A DNA stretch of 64,000 bases from JAPHSX01 sp050298555 (GTDB lineage Bacteria > Pseudomonadota > Gammaproteobacteria > Thiohalomonadales > Thiohalomonadaceae): positions 1 through 64,000 of the forward strand of contig JBNKUL010000074.1 in NCBI GenBank assembly GCA_050298555.1, written 5' to 3'. Below the pieces are notes generated by a model that ran no database searches, was not told the DNA's origin, and worked only from the letters and a program-made list of their open reading frames with translations. This document shows, piece by piece, positions 43,607 to 53,177 of this stretch. The translations under genes were made by a program, and so were the position numbers. Positions within the stretch are counted from its first letter, which is position 1, and each line of letters starts with the position of its first letter.

Positions 43607-44326
43607 CTAGCGATCGCTAAGCACCTCTTCTTCCATCTGATCGAGGGTGATGTGGCGTACGTCCTTGCCCTTGACCAGGTAGATAACGTATTCGCAGATG
43701 TTGCCAGCGTGGTCACCGATACGCTCCAGGGCGCGGGCGGCCCACATCACATCGAGTACGCGGGTGATAGTGCGCGGGTCTTCCATCATGTAGGTCATCG
43801 ACTGGCGCATAATCGACTCATACTCCTTGTCCACCTTGGCGTCCTCGCGGGCAACGTCGAGGGCCGCCTCGGCATCCATGCGGGTGAAGGCGTCGAGGGC
43901 GTCGTGCAGCATTTCGCGCACGTGGTTGCCCAGGTGCTGCAACTCGACGTAGTGGCTCTTTTTCATGTCGGCGTCGGCCAGGCGCACCGCCATACGCCCT
44001 ACCCGCTCCGCCTGGTCGCCGATGCGCTCCAGGTCGGTGATGGTCTTGATCACGGCGACGATGAGGCGCAGGTCGCCGGCAGCGGGCTGGCGGCGGGCGA
44101 GGACGCGCATGCACTCTTCGTCGATGTTGACCTCCAGGCCATTGACCTTATGATCGTTGGCTATCACCTGCTCGCCCATGGCGGAGTCGCCCTCCACCAG
44201 GGCGGTAATGGCATCGGCCAGTTGCTGTTCGACCAGACCACCCATGCCCATGACCAGATTGCGGATCTCTTCCAGCTCTTCATTGAACTGCTGGGAAATA
44301 TGCTGGCCGAGGTTCATCTTATCCAT
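43607..44326 (-). CDS. phoU: Phosphate signalling regulator PhoU
   Basis: 239 residues from the ATG at 44326 (GGAGAGAG upstream). Two PhoU three-helix repeats with the metal-binding signatures (DLRLIVAVIKTITDLERIGDQAERV, then MWAARALERIGDHAGNICEYV). It mutes PhoR when the Pst transporter is saturated. Last gene of pstC-pstA-pstB-phoU, 42 bp after pstB, with a strong terminator behind it. Confidence 0.97.
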   Translation of the reverse strand: MDKMNLGQHISQQFNEELEEIRNLVMGMGGLVEQQLADAITALVEGDSAMGEQVIANDHKVNGLEVNIDEECMRVLARRQPAAGDLRLIVAVIKTITDLERIGDQAERVGRMAVRLADADMKKSHYVELQHLGNHVREMLHDALDAFTRMDAEAALDVAREDAKVDKEYESIMRQSMTYMMEDPRTITRVLDVMWAARALERIGDHAGNICEYVIYLVKGKDVRHITLDQMEEEVLSDR

Positions 44327-44368
44327 CTCTCTCTCCACTCGTTATGTCGTTACTGTCGTTGTTTCGGC

Positions 44369-45205
44369 TTATCCGTAACGACCAGTGATGTAATCTTCAG
44401 TCTGCTTTTTGCGCGGATTGGTGAACAGTGTATCGGTATCGCCAAACTCGATCAGCTCCCCCATGTACATAAAGGCAGTGTAGTCGGAAACGCGCGCTGC
44501 CTGCTGCATGTTGTGGGTAACGATGACAATGGTGTACTTGTCCTTGAGCTCGTAGATCAACTCCTCGATCTTCAGGGTGGAGATCGGGTCCAGCGCCGAG
44601 GCAGGTTCGTCTAGCAGCAGCACCTCCGGCTCAATGGCGATGGCGCGGGCGATCACCAGACGCTGCTGCTGACCACCGGAGAGGCCCAGCGCCGAGTCGT
44701 GCAGGCGGTCCTTTACCTCGTCCCACAGGGCGGCGCCCTTAAGCGCCTTCTCCACTACCTCGTCGAGTTCGCGCTTGCCGGGATTGCCCTGGATGCGCAG
44801 GCCGTAGGCCACGTTTTCGTAGATCGACTTGGGGAAGGGGTTGGGCTTCTGGAACACCATGCCGACGCGGCGGCGCAACTCGGCAACGTTGACGTAGGGG
44901 CTGTACATGTCCTCGCCGTCAATCTCGATCTTACCGTCGATACGGCAGCCGTCGACCAGGTCGTTCATGCGGTTGAAGCAGCGCAGCAGGGTCGACTTAC
45001 CGCAACCGGACGGGCCGATGAAGGCGGAGACGCGCTGCTTGGGGATCTGCATGTTGATGCCCTGCAGCGCCCGCTTCTCGCCGTAATAGAGGTCGAGGTC
45101 CTTCACCTCCAGGCAGAGTTTCTCGTCCTGCAGGCTGAGGTGACGCGGCTCGCGCTCCAGGGCGCTGATATCGATGCCATGGGTGGCGGCGTTTGAATCG
45201 GTCAT
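44369..45205 (-). CDS. pstB: Phosphate ABC transporter ATP-binding protein PstB
   Basis: 278 residues from the ATG at 45205. Walker A GPSGCGKST, Q-loop VFQKPNPFPKSIYENV, signature LSGGQQQRL and Walker B VLLLDEPASALDP are intact, and EDYITGRYG is the typical PstB end. The N-terminal extension of about 30 residues (with AATHGIDISALERE) is found in the gammaproteobacterial long Pst systems. It energises phosphate uptake by PstAC. Confidence 0.97.
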   Translation of the reverse strand: MTDSNAATHGIDISALEREPRHLSLQDEKLCLEVKDLDLYYGEKRALQGINMQIPKQRVSAFIGPSGCGKSTLLRCFNRMNDLVDGCRIDGKIEIDGEDMYSPYVNVAELRRRVGMVFQKPNPFPKSIYENVAYGLRIQGNPGKRELDEVVEKALKGAALWDEVKDRLHDSALGLSGGQQQRLVIARAIAIEPEVLLLDEPASALDPISTLKIEELIYELKDKYTIVIVTHNMQQAARVSDYTAFMYMGELIEFGDTDTLFTNPRKKQTEDYITGRYG

Positions 45206-45231
45206 TACAGGTCTCACTTAATATTCGGGGC

Positions 45232-46899
45232 TTAATGTTCCAGCGCGCGATACTTCTCACGCAGATGGTTACGAATGGCGATGGCCGCCAGGTTGAGCAG
45301 CACAATCACCAGCACCAGCAGCAGCGCGGTGGCATAGACCAGCGGGCGTGCTGCCTCCACATTGGGGCTCTGGAAGCCGACATCGTAGATGTGGAAGCCC
45401 AGGTGCATGAACTTGCGGTCCAGGTGCAGGAAGGGGTAGTTGCCGTCGAGGCCGAGTGACGGCGCCATTTTGACCACGCCCACCAGCATCAGCGGTGCCA
45501 CCTCACCGGCGGCCCGGGCCACCGCGAGGATCAGGCCGGTCATCATCGCCGGGCTGGCCATCGGCAACACGGTGCGCCACAGGGTCTCGGCCTTGGTGGC
45601 GCCCAATGCCAGCGAGCCCTCACGGATCGAGCGCGGGATGCGTGACAGCCCCTCCTCGGTAGCGACGATCACCACCGGCACGGTGAGGATGGCCAGGGTG
45701 AGCGAGGCCCACAGCAAACCAGGGGTACCGAAGGTGGGCGACGGCAACGCCTCGGGGAAGAATAGCTGGTCGATGTTGCCGCCGAGGAAATAGACGAAAA
45801 AGCCCAGGCCGAACACACCGTAAACGATCGACGGTACACCGGCGAGGTTGTTCACCGCGATGCGGATGGTGCGGGTCAGCGGCCCCTGCTTGGCGTATTC
45901 GCGCAGGTAGACCGCGGCGATCACGCCAAAGGGGGTGACGAAGATCGACATCAGGATCACCATCAGCACGGTACCGAAGATGGCGGGGAAGATACCGCCC
46001 TCGGTGTTGGCCTCGCGCGGGTCGTCGCTGACGAACTCCCACAGCTTGCTGAAATAGAAGCCGATCTTATCAAAGGTACTCATCGCATTGGGGCGGTAGG
46101 CACGCACCACCTGTGACAGGGAGATCTCCACCACGCGCCCATCCATCACCTCGGCGTTAATGCTGTCTCGGCGCACCTGCTGATGCAACTCATGGAGGTT
46201 CTTCTGCAGTCCCTCATACTCATGCTGCAGCACGGCACGCTCCTCCTCGAGGGCAGTGAATTTCGCGCTACCCGGCTTCTCACCCTTAAGCTCCAGGGCA
46301 CGCCCCTTCAGGCGCAACCGCTCCATGTTGTAGTTGATGGCACCGATCTCGCCTTTCTCGATCTCGCTGATCTGCTCGTGCAGTTCGGCGGTACGCTGAA
46401 GCCGGTTCTGCAGCTCCTGCCACGCTGCAGCACCCTCGGCCACCACCTGTCCGTTCTCTTTTACACTCTTCAGGTAGCCGTAGAAGTTGCCCCACTCGTA
46501 GCGCTCCATCGCCATCAGATCTTCGGGGTAGTGCTTGTTTTGCATCTGCGTGGCCAGCGCCCAGCGGAAATCGAGGCCACCGGTATCGCGGTTGCCGGTC
46601 TTCACCAGCAGTCGCGGTACGCTGTCGACCCCCTCGGCCACCTGAATGCCGGTATCACGCAGCCGCTCGGCAGGGACGAGCTCCTCATCGTGCACCTCAC
46701 CGATCAGGCGGATCACCGAGCCGTCCGGCTCCACGTAGTCGGCCTCGAAGATCGACTTGGCCCAGAAGTGGCCCAGGCCACGCGACGCGATCAGGATCAG
46801 CAAGGCGGCGACCATAACGATGCTGGCGGTGACCGCACCGGCGTTGAGCCAGACCCAGGGTGAGCCGCTACGGAACCATTGTTTCAGATCATTCATCAT
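45232..46899 (-). CDS. pstA: Phosphate ABC transporter permease PstA, long form
   Basis: 555 residues. The first helix (about 20-42) is followed by a large periplasmic and coiled-coil insertion (about 45-280, rich in Glu/Leu with LRLKGRALELKGEK). A standard PstA permease domain follows, with the EAA-like loop SRIPRSIREGSLALGATKAETLWRTVLP read in parts around 420-450. Long PstA and PstC forms occur together in Vibrio- and Pseudomonas-like bacteria. It starts 9 bp after pstC. Confidence 0.95.
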   Translation of the reverse strand: MMNDLKQWFRSGSPWVWLNAGAVTASIVMVAALLILIASRGLGHFWAKSIFEADYVEPDGSVIRLIGEVHDEELVPAERLRDTGIQVAEGVDSVPRLLVKTGNRDTGGLDFRWALATQMQNKHYPEDLMAMERYEWGNFYGYLKSVKENGQVVAEGAAAWQELQNRLQRTAELHEQISEIEKGEIGAINYNMERLRLKGRALELKGEKPGSAKFTALEEERAVLQHEYEGLQKNLHELHQQVRRDSINAEVMDGRVVEISLSQVVRAYRPNAMSTFDKIGFYFSKLWEFVSDDPREANTEGGIFPAIFGTVLMVILMSIFVTPFGVIAAVYLREYAKQGPLTRTIRIAVNNLAGVPSIVYGVFGLGFFVYFLGGNIDQLFFPEALPSPTFGTPGLLWASLTLAILTVPVVIVATEEGLSRIPRSIREGSLALGATKAETLWRTVLPMASPAMMTGLILAVARAAGEVAPLMLVGVVKMAPSLGLDGNYPFLHLDRKFMHLGFHIYDVGFQSPNVEAARPLVYATALLLVLVIVLLNLAAIAIRNHLREKYRALEH

Positions 46900-46908
46900 T
46901 AAGCTCCG

Positions 46909-49167
46909 TTACAGGCTGCTGTACTTGCGGCGCAGACGCTGGCGCACGATCTCGGCCAGGGTGTTAAAGGCGAAGGTGAACATAAACAGCACCAGGGCGG
47001 CGAGGAACAGCACGCGGTAGTGGGTGCTGGCCACCTCGGACTCGGGCATCTCCACCGCGATGTTGGCAGATAGGGTGCGCATGCCCTGGAAGATACTGAA
47101 GTCCATCACCGGGGTGTTACCGGTTGCCATCAGTACGATCATGGTCTCACCCACGGCACGTCCCATGCCGATCATCACCGCAGAGAAGATGCCGGGGCTG
47201 GCGGTGAGAATCACCACCCGTACCAGGGTCTGCCACGGGGTGGCTCCCAGCGCCAGCGAACCGAAGGTGAGGTGCTTGGGTACGCTGAAGATGGCGTCCT
47301 CAGCAATGGAGAAGATGGTGGGGATCACCGCAAAGCCCATCGCCAGGCCGACCACCAGAGAGTTACGCTGGTCGTAGGAGATACCCAACTCATTACTCAG
47401 CCAGGAGCGCATATCGCCACCGAAGAAGAGTTTCTCTATCGGCAGGCTGAGGCTGAAGCTGAGCCAGGTGACGCCGATGACCACCGGGATCAGCAGCGCC
47501 GCATCCCAGCCGTCGGGGATGCGCGCGCGCAGCTCACGTGGCAGCTTGTTAATGGCGTAGCCGAAGGCGAGTACGCCTAGCGGCATCATGATCAACAGGG
47601 CGAAGATCGCCGGCAGGTGGTTCTCCAGCACCGGGGCCAGCCACAGACCGGCGAGGAAGCCGAGGATAACCGTCGGCAGAGCCTCCATGATCTCGATGGT
47701 CGGCTTCACCACGCGGCGCATGCCCGGTGCCATGAAGTAGGCGGTATAGATGGCACCGAGTATCGCCAGTGGCACCGCGATCATCATGGCGTAGAAGGCG
47801 GCCTTCAGGGTGCCGAAGGCGAGCGGGGTGAGACTGAACTTGGGCTCGAAGTCGTTACTGGCCGAGGAGGACTGCCAGATGTAATCCGGCCTTTCATAGC
47901 CCTCGTAGTGCACCTTACCCCAGAGCGAGGACCAGGAGACCTCCGGGTGCTCATTCTCCACGTGCCAGAAGTGCATGCGGCCGTCGGCGTCCTCGGCAAG
48001 GAAGGCGTTGGAACGCGGCGAGCTGCTCAGGCGGGTAATGGGCGAATCACTGACCTGGTCGCTAAGGATAGTGCGGTGGGCGGTGCTGTGGTAAATGACC
48101 ACACGGCCCGAGTCGTCCGCGGCGAGGAAGCCCTTACGACGCTCCTCGGTGGCGATGCTGCGGATCGGCCGGCTCTGCGAATTAAAGCCACGAATACGGG
48201 TCAGCTTGTAGCTGTTGTGCTCGTCGCGCACCGGGAACCACTGAATCACCTCGCCCTGGTCGCTGCCCGCCAGCAGCGAGTAGCCGCCGACCAGCATCTT
48301 CAGCGAGCTGAGCCCCTGGCCCCTGGGGGTGAGCTGCACCCGCTCCTGCAGACGGGCCTCCTCGTCGCTGACATCGTAGTGCAACAGCTCGCCACTGTTG
48401 CTGGCGAGGTAGAGGTGGCGCTGGCTGGGTTCGAGCAGCAGATAGTCGGCGGCCACGCCCTCGTCGTCCGCCACCTCGGCCTCACGCTCCAGGCTCACCG
48501 AATCGTCGAGGAAGGAGGACTCCTTGGTGAACTTCACCACATGCAGCCTGTTGTCGCCATCGATAGCGGCGAATAGCAGTAGATCCTCCGTGTCGCTCAC
48601 TGCCACGCGGGTGAGTGGCATACCGTCAACGATCTCCAGCGACTCCTCGCCGTAGGGGTATTCAATACGCGGGGTGACGGTACGCACATCGTTGGGATAG
48701 CTGATAGCGAACTTATGCTTCACCACCAGCACACGGCCATCACTCAGGCCCAGCGCCAGCTGGCGGCTGCCGGGTACGTCCTCGCTGATACTGGTAACGC
48801 TTGCCCCATCGAGGCCCTGCAGCGCGACCTCATCAATCACCCTGCCGTCAGCGCTTTCGAAGAAGATCGCCTTGCCGCTGTCACTGTAGCGCACCGCCAT
48901 CCCGGCCTGCTCCTCCATCTCCATATAGAGGGTGTGGCCTTCGCCGGGCACGGCGTAGTCACCCACCGCCTCGCTGCTGGCAGGGATAAAGAGGGGGAAT
49001 ACCACATAGAGCAGGTAGAAGAAGATCAGCACGATCGCGATGATCACGCTGATACCGCCAAAGGCGACGCCGTGGCGCGCCATGCGGTCTTTCAACATAC
49101 GCCAGTGGTGGCGGGAGTCGGGCGCGACGTCGAGACGGCGCGCTGGTGTCTGAGAGGGCTCGGTCAT
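46909..49167 (-). CDS. pstC: Phosphate ABC transporter permease PstC, long form
   Basis: 752 residues. After the first membrane helix (about 37-60) comes a periplasmic beta-propeller-like region (about 70-420, with repeats such as SSLKMLVGGYSLLAGSDQGEV and KGFLAADDSGRVVIYHS). The permease domain follows with the EAA-type loop LTFGSLALGATPWQTLVRVV. The length is typical of the long PstC type. A Pho box lies 18-40 bp before the start, so PhoB should induce the whole pstCAB-phoU operon. Confidence 0.95.
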   Translation of the reverse strand: MTEPSQTPARRLDVAPDSRHHWRMLKDRMARHGVAFGGISVIIAIVLIFFYLLYVVFPLFIPASSEAVGDYAVPGEGHTLYMEMEEQAGMAVRYSDSGKAIFFESADGRVIDEVALQGLDGASVTSISEDVPGSRQLALGLSDGRVLVVKHKFAISYPNDVRTVTPRIEYPYGEESLEIVDGMPLTRVAVSDTEDLLLFAAIDGDNRLHVVKFTKESSFLDDSVSLEREAEVADDEGVAADYLLLEPSQRHLYLASNSGELLHYDVSDEEARLQERVQLTPRGQGLSSLKMLVGGYSLLAGSDQGEVIQWFPVRDEHNSYKLTRIRGFNSQSRPIRSIATEERRKGFLAADDSGRVVIYHSTAHRTILSDQVSDSPITRLSSSPRSNAFLAEDADGRMHFWHVENEHPEVSWSSLWGKVHYEGYERPDYIWQSSSASNDFEPKFSLTPLAFGTLKAAFYAMMIAVPLAILGAIYTAYFMAPGMRRVVKPTIEIMEALPTVILGFLAGLWLAPVLENHLPAIFALLIMMPLGVLAFGYAINKLPRELRARIPDGWDAALLIPVVIGVTWLSFSLSLPIEKLFFGGDMRSWLSNELGISYDQRNSLVVGLAMGFAVIPTIFSIAEDAIFSVPKHLTFGSLALGATPWQTLVRVVILTASPGIFSAVMIGMGRAVGETMIVLMATGNTPVMDFSIFQGMRTLSANIAVEMPESEVASTHYRVLFLAALVLFMFTFAFNTLAEIVRQRLRRKYSSL

Positions 49168-49185
49168 GCGCGCATCTTAGTGCGC

Positions 49186-49207
49186 AAATATGACACAAAT
49201 ATTACAG
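49186..49207 (-). promoter_or_regulatory. Pho box upstream of pstC
   Basis: On the minus strand two 11-bp direct-repeat units stand head to tail: CTGTAATATTT and GTGTCATATTT. They match the PhoB half-site CTGTCAT followed by an A/T-rich 4-mer. Confidence 0.85.
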
Positions 49208-49237
49208 TCTAACTTATCTTTATATTTCAGCAGGTTA

Positions 49238-49576
49238 TCACATTAGCCGATGAGGAAACTCGTCCTTCAGCCCAAGCACCTGCTGGGCAACGGAGATCCC
49301 CTGCTCACAGAAGTGGTCCAGGTCGCGCCAGGCGGGGGAGGTGTCGAGATCGCGCTCCATATTGGGGGCGATGAGGCGCAGGGTGAGGTCTCCCCCCGGC
49401 AGCTTGATCGCTACCACGTAAAGGCTGGGGTCGCTCTTACCGTCCGGCACCATGGCGAAGACATACTGGTAGTCATTGCCGTCACCGCTCTGCACATCAC
49501 CCAGCACGGTGATGCCGAAATCGCCCAACTGGTAACGACGCTTGGGAATGGCGGTATTGATCTGCGGTACGTTCAT
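49238..49576 (-). CDS. Conserved protein of unknown function
   Basis: 112 residues, no signal peptide or membrane segment. A mostly beta pattern (YQLGDFGITVLGDVQSG, YQYVFAMVPDG, LYVVAIKLPGGDLTLRLIAP) ends in a helix (DLDHFCEQGISVAQQVLGL). I do not recognise a domain. It is divergent from the next small gene and lies just upstream of the pstC control region. Confidence 0.6.
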   Translation of the reverse strand: MNVPQINTAIPKRRYQLGDFGITVLGDVQSGDGNDYQYVFAMVPDGKSDPSLYVVAIKLPGGDLTLRLIAPNMERDLDTSPAWRDLDHFCEQGISVAQQVLGLKDEFPHRLM

Positions 49577-49621
49577 GGTTATCTCTGTATCATTCTGTAT
49601 TAAGCAAATAGATGCAGACCT

Positions 49622-49960
49622 ATGGTACTGAATTCAAGTCACAGAAACGACCTGCTCGATGAGGTGAAACTGCTGGGTAAGCCTGGCGGCGGACAGTTAC
49701 GCATCCTTTTTAACGGCCCGTTCGAGGGCGGAGAGGTTTGCTGGGACGCCACCCTCTATACCCCCAGGGCATGGGCCGAAGAGTTTGACGAGGCACCGCC
49801 CACGCAGAACATCATAGAGATCGGTGGTGAAAGCGAACATGGAGTTACACTAGCCGTCTGCCTCAAGGTGACATCAATGGATCGCCCCACGGTGCGCAAG
49901 GCGGTAATGATGATCCGCCAATACAAACGGTTGAGCCGGGGCCGGCATCAGTACGGCTAG
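49622..49960 (+). CDS. Conserved protein of unknown function
   Basis: 112 residues, soluble. LRILFNGPFEGGEVCWDATLYTP and QNIIEIGGESEHGVTLAVCLKV suggest a small beta-rich domain; the basic end VRKAVMMIRQYKRLSRGRHQYG could contact nucleic acid. I cannot assign a family. The ribosome site is weak, so the start is uncertain. Confidence 0.55.
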   Translation: MVLNSSHRNDLLDEVKLLGKPGGGQLRILFNGPFEGGEVCWDATLYTPRAWAEEFDEAPPTQNIIEIGGESEHGVTLAVCLKVTSMDRPTVRKAVMMIRQYKRLSRGRHQYG

Positions 49961-49971
49961 CCTTCCTCCAG

Positions 49972-50298
49972 TTACTCCTTCCCCTCCTGTCCAGGCAATG
50001 CCTCGGGCTCGGCCGGCCTCTCCGGCTCCTCCCCCTCGGGCCACTCACTGAAGGGATAGGGCATCACCTCGCTGTTGAAGGTGAGAAAACGCACCACCTG
50101 GTAGATATAGGCGGCAAGTGCCGCGCCCAGGCTGAGCAGCCGCGGATGGCTCCTGGCGTTAAACACCTGGTAGAAGAACTGCACCACCACCGTCACCGTC
50201 AATACGAACTCAGCCACGCTGTAGAACAGGACGAACAGCAGCATGTAGAGGCTGCGGCCCCAGATGTTGTTCCCCTTGTGCATCTCCTCGCTCATCAT
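49972..50298 (-). CDS. DUF4389-type membrane protein
   Basis: 108 residues. Two membrane helices at about 17-45 (LYMLLFVLFYSVAEFVLTVT and onward) and 55-75 are followed by a conserved FLTFNSEVMPYPFSEWP and an acidic Pro/Glu-rich cytoplasmic tail. This layout is that of DUF4389, whose function is unknown. It lies 30 bp downstream of the YgjP-type peptidase gene and could share its transcript. Confidence 0.8.
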   Translation of the reverse strand: MMSEEMHKGNNIWGRSLYMLLFVLFYSVAEFVLTVTVVVQFFYQVFNARSHPRLLSLGAALAAYIYQVVRFLTFNSEVMPYPFSEWPEGEEPERPAEPEALPGQEGKE

Positions 50299-50328
50299 GC
50301 TCTCCTGAAAAGTAGTAACTCCCCAAGC

Positions 50329-51042
50329 TTAGTCGTGAAACGGCGTATGCAACCACCCCGGCAGTTCATGCACCGCCTTTTTCAGCGCCTTCTCCAGCAA
50401 CTTATAGTGCGGTTCAACCCCCTGGACCAGCGCCCAGTAACGCGGCGAGTGGTTGAGGTGGACGGTGTGGCAGAGTTCGTGGACGAAGAGGTAGCGCACC
50501 AGGTCGGGCTGCAGGAAGAGCAGACCATAGTTGAGGTTGATGCGCCCACTGGCCGAGCAGCTACCCCAGCGGGTGCGCTGGCCGCGGATGGAGACACCAT
50601 TATACGGAAGGCCGATCTCCCCACTGGTCTGCTGCAGCCAGGGAACCAGGTGGCGCTTGCCCTTGCGCGACAGCCAGCGCTTGAGCAGCTCGCGCCGCTG
50701 CTCGTCGCTGTCGGCACTGACCCTCAGCTCGGCTGAACCGTGCTCGCGAACGCCGCTGCGGCCGCCGCCCGGCAGGTAGCTCACCTGCCACTGCTCTTCG
50801 ATGGCGGGGAGGATGATGGTGGTCGGCGGGGTCAGGGGGGCTGAGTACTGACGCCCCATCTTTTCCAGCCGCTGCTCCAGCCAGTTGTGGTGGCGCGCCA
50901 GGATCGCCGGCAGCTCCTTCTCATCGAAGCCCTGCGGCACCACCACCTCGAGCCGACCCGGGGGGTGGATCTTGAGCCGTACATGCCTGGCGCGGCGGCT
51001 GCGCCGCAACACCATCGTCTCTTGCCAGGAGCCATTCCCCAT
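50329..51042 (-). CDS. YgjP/WLM-type zinc metallopeptidase domain protein
   Basis: 237 residues with the PF01863 (YgjP) pattern: RRSRRARHVRLKIHPPGRLEV at the start, SIRGQRTRWGSCSASGRINLNY and the zinc site HELCHTVHLNHSPRYW, where His188, Glu189 and His192 form HExxH. It is cytoplasmic. Family members are UTP-diphosphatase- or SprT-like in different reports, so the reaction is left open. Confidence 0.9.
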   Translation of the reverse strand: MGNGSWQETMVLRRSRRARHVRLKIHPPGRLEVVVPQGFDEKELPAILARHHNWLEQRLEKMGRQYSAPLTPPTTIILPAIEEQWQVSYLPGGGRSGVREHGSAELRVSADSDEQRRELLKRWLSRKGKRHLVPWLQQTSGEIGLPYNGVSIRGQRTRWGSCSASGRINLNYGLLFLQPDLVRYLFVHELCHTVHLNHSPRYWALVQGVEPHYKLLEKALKKAVHELPGWLHTPFHD

Positions 51043-51153
51043 TTGCCTACCGTCATACTCTTTTCAAACCCGGGGGATGATACGCTGATCCCGACTTGTA
51101 TTTCCCGCCATATTTCCTAACATGCCCTCCTTTTACACAACATTGGGGCGGGT

Positions 51154-51939
51154 ATGCGCAAATATCACGGTGAGCTGATCCACGAGGGCCGCGATGAGCT
51201 TGGCGTCATCGAGGTGGTGGATGACGGACACTACCGCTCCATGCACTTCGGCACCGATGCCAAGCAGAGCAGCATGCTGCTGCACGCCCCCGACGCCCTC
51301 GCCCTCAGCTACACCCGAGCCATGTGCAGCGCCCTGCTGCTCTCCGATACTCCTCGCCGCGTCCTCATGCTGGGGCTGGGTGGCGGCTCACTGGCCAAAT
51401 TCTTCCTGCACCACTTTCCCGACTGCCATATCGACGCGGTGGAGTTCCGCCCCGAGGTGCATAAGATTGCGCAACAATTCTTCGCGCTGCCCGATGATCC
51501 GCGCCTGCAGCTCTATTACGAGGATGCCGGCAGCTTTATCCGCAATACCGTGACACAGCACGAGCCGTATGACCTCATCCTTATCGACGCCTTTCTGGAT
51601 CGGGGGATCGCCTTCTCGGTCTGTGGTATGAGCTTCTTCGCCGCCTGCCACGACTGCCTCAGCGCCGAAGGGGTGATGGCGATGAACCTCTGGTCAGATG
51701 ACCGCATTCACGCCCGGGACTTTCTCGAGGATATGGGACAGAGCTTCGGCGATCAGGTATTGCGCCTGCCGGTCGAGGGCAGAGCCAACATCATCGGTAT
51801 CGCCAGCCGTAGAAAGGCGGTAAAAAAGTTGTTGCGCAAACTCGATGACAAGGCCAAAAATCTGGAACAACGGACCGAGCTTGAATTCACCAGCCTGCTG
51901 CGTGCATTAAAAAAGGCGAACCGCTCTTTCTTCTTTTAA
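51154..51939 (+). CDS. Spermidine-synthase-like protein
   Basis: 261 residues with a Rossmann SAM-binding domain: VLMLGLGGGSLAKFFLHHFP (motif I), DAVEFRPEVHKIA and YDLILIDAFLDRG. The aminopropyltransferase gate-keeping Asp residues are only partly conserved, so spermidine synthesis is not assured. A basic C-terminal helix (RRKAVKKLLRKLDDKAK) is unusual. It overlaps the convergent thioredoxin-CcdA gene by 4 bp. Confidence 0.82.
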   Translation: MRKYHGELIHEGRDELGVIEVVDDGHYRSMHFGTDAKQSSMLLHAPDALALSYTRAMCSALLLSDTPRRVLMLGLGGGSLAKFFLHHFPDCHIDAVEFRPEVHKIAQQFFALPDDPRLQLYYEDAGSFIRNTVTQHEPYDLILIDAFLDRGIAFSVCGMSFFAACHDCLSAEGVMAMNLWSDDRIHARDFLEDMGQSFGDQVLRLPVEGRANIIGIASRRKAVKKLLRKLDDKAKNLEQRTELEFTSLLRALKKANRSFFF

Positions 51940-53177
51940 TGTGCCTGCCAGTAACGGCGGAACAACAGCGTCAGCAACAGGGCCAGGGCGATGATTAACA
52001 CCGTCACCGCCGGCTGACTGAGCCACTCGGGAGCTAGCAGCAGTAGCAAACCCAGCCCCAACATCATTAGCCCGGACAGCAGCTTCAGCAGCCTTCCCCC
52101 CATCGCCTGCAATTTTCCCCTGGCGACACCAAAGGAGAAGAGCAGCACGATCAGCGCCAACGGCACCACATAGACAACGTTGTAGAGCAACAGATAGAGG
52201 TAGTAGCTAACCGCCGGTAGCTCCTCCAGGGTAAGGATGCGGGTATAGACCATAGGCAGCCCGGAGGTACAGAGCAGCTCGTAACTGTTGGCCAGCAGCG
52301 CCAGCACCACAGTACCGAACAACAGGCCGGGCAACCCCTGCATCTTCAGCAGCTCGCGCACACGACGGAACAGCCCCGGTTTCTTTTCATCGGAGATCGA
52401 CAGGGAGACCACACCACCCGGACGTAGCGCATCTTTGATGTTAATGACGGCGGCCAGCAGCGCCACCAACGCCGCGGCAATAGTGACCGGACGCAGCACC
52501 CCCACCAGCAGAAAGAGGTTGAGCCAGGCACTCATAAAGAGGAAATAGAGCAGACCGGAGATAAAGACGAAGAGCCCGCCCACCAGCAGCATACGCCAGC
52601 GCTCGCGGGCGTGGGCCATCATACCGAGCAGGAACAGCAGGACGAAAAAGGCACAGGGGTTGAAGGCATCGAGGGCGGCGATCATCACCGTCAACGGCAG
52701 CAGCCCGACCTCATCACGAGAGAGGCCATGGGGCAACGCCGCTGGGGCTATCTCATCATGCATCGTTCCGCCTGCACGCAAGCGCTCACGGCACGCCGCT
52801 ATACCGCTGAACAGGGCGCCCCCCTCACCTTCGGCATCAAAGCCCACTACCATCTCGCCACAGTAGAAGAAGGCAGGAACCGAACGCGCCTCCATACCCT
52901 GCTCCGCCGCCATGGCGCGGTATAGGCGCAGATTCTCACGCTCCGCCCCCACCTCCAGCGATTCCAGCTCCAGCCAGGGATTGGCCTCGGCATAGGCGTC
53001 GACCAGCGGCCTGGCGGCAATACAGTGGGGGCAGGCCTGGGACCAGAAAAAGTAGAGCTTGAGCGAGACCTCGCCATTATCGTCGAGCCGGTACCAACGC
53101 TCCTCATCGGCGGCGGCCGGTTGTGCGGAAAACAGGGCCAACAAGAGGGGAAGGAGAAGAAAAATACGCGACATCAT
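51936..53177 (-). CDS. Thioredoxin-like domain fused to a CcdA/DsbD-like membrane domain
   Basis: 413 residues from ATG-ATG at 53177. A signal peptide (LLLPLLLALFSAQPAAA) precedes a thioredoxin-like domain with CPHC at 49-52. About eight membrane helices follow, with FNPC at 172-175 and a lone Cys303 in ELLCTSGLP, which match the paired cysteines of CcdA/DsbD that carry electrons across the membrane. It would pass cytoplasmic reducing power to its own periplasmic thioredoxin domain; the final target is unknown. The same frame is open to 53348, but the added part is not a signal sequence. Confidence 0.82.
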   Translation of the reverse strand: MMSRIFLLLPLLLALFSAQPAAADEERWYRLDDNGEVSLKLYFFWSQACPHCIAARPLVDAYAEANPWLELESLEVGAERENLRLYRAMAAEQGMEARSVPAFFYCGEMVVGFDAEGEGGALFSGIAACRERLRAGGTMHDEIAPAALPHGLSRDEVGLLPLTVMIAALDAFNPCAFFVLLFLLGMMAHARERWRMLLVGGLFVFISGLLYFLFMSAWLNLFLLVGVLRPVTIAAALVALLAAVINIKDALRPGGVVSLSISDEKKPGLFRRVRELLKMQGLPGLLFGTVVLALLANSYELLCTSGLPMVYTRILTLEELPAVSYYLYLLLYNVVYVVPLALIVLLFSFGVARGKLQAMGGRLLKLLSGLMMLGLGLLLLLAPEWLSQPAVTVLIIALALLLTLLFRRYWQAH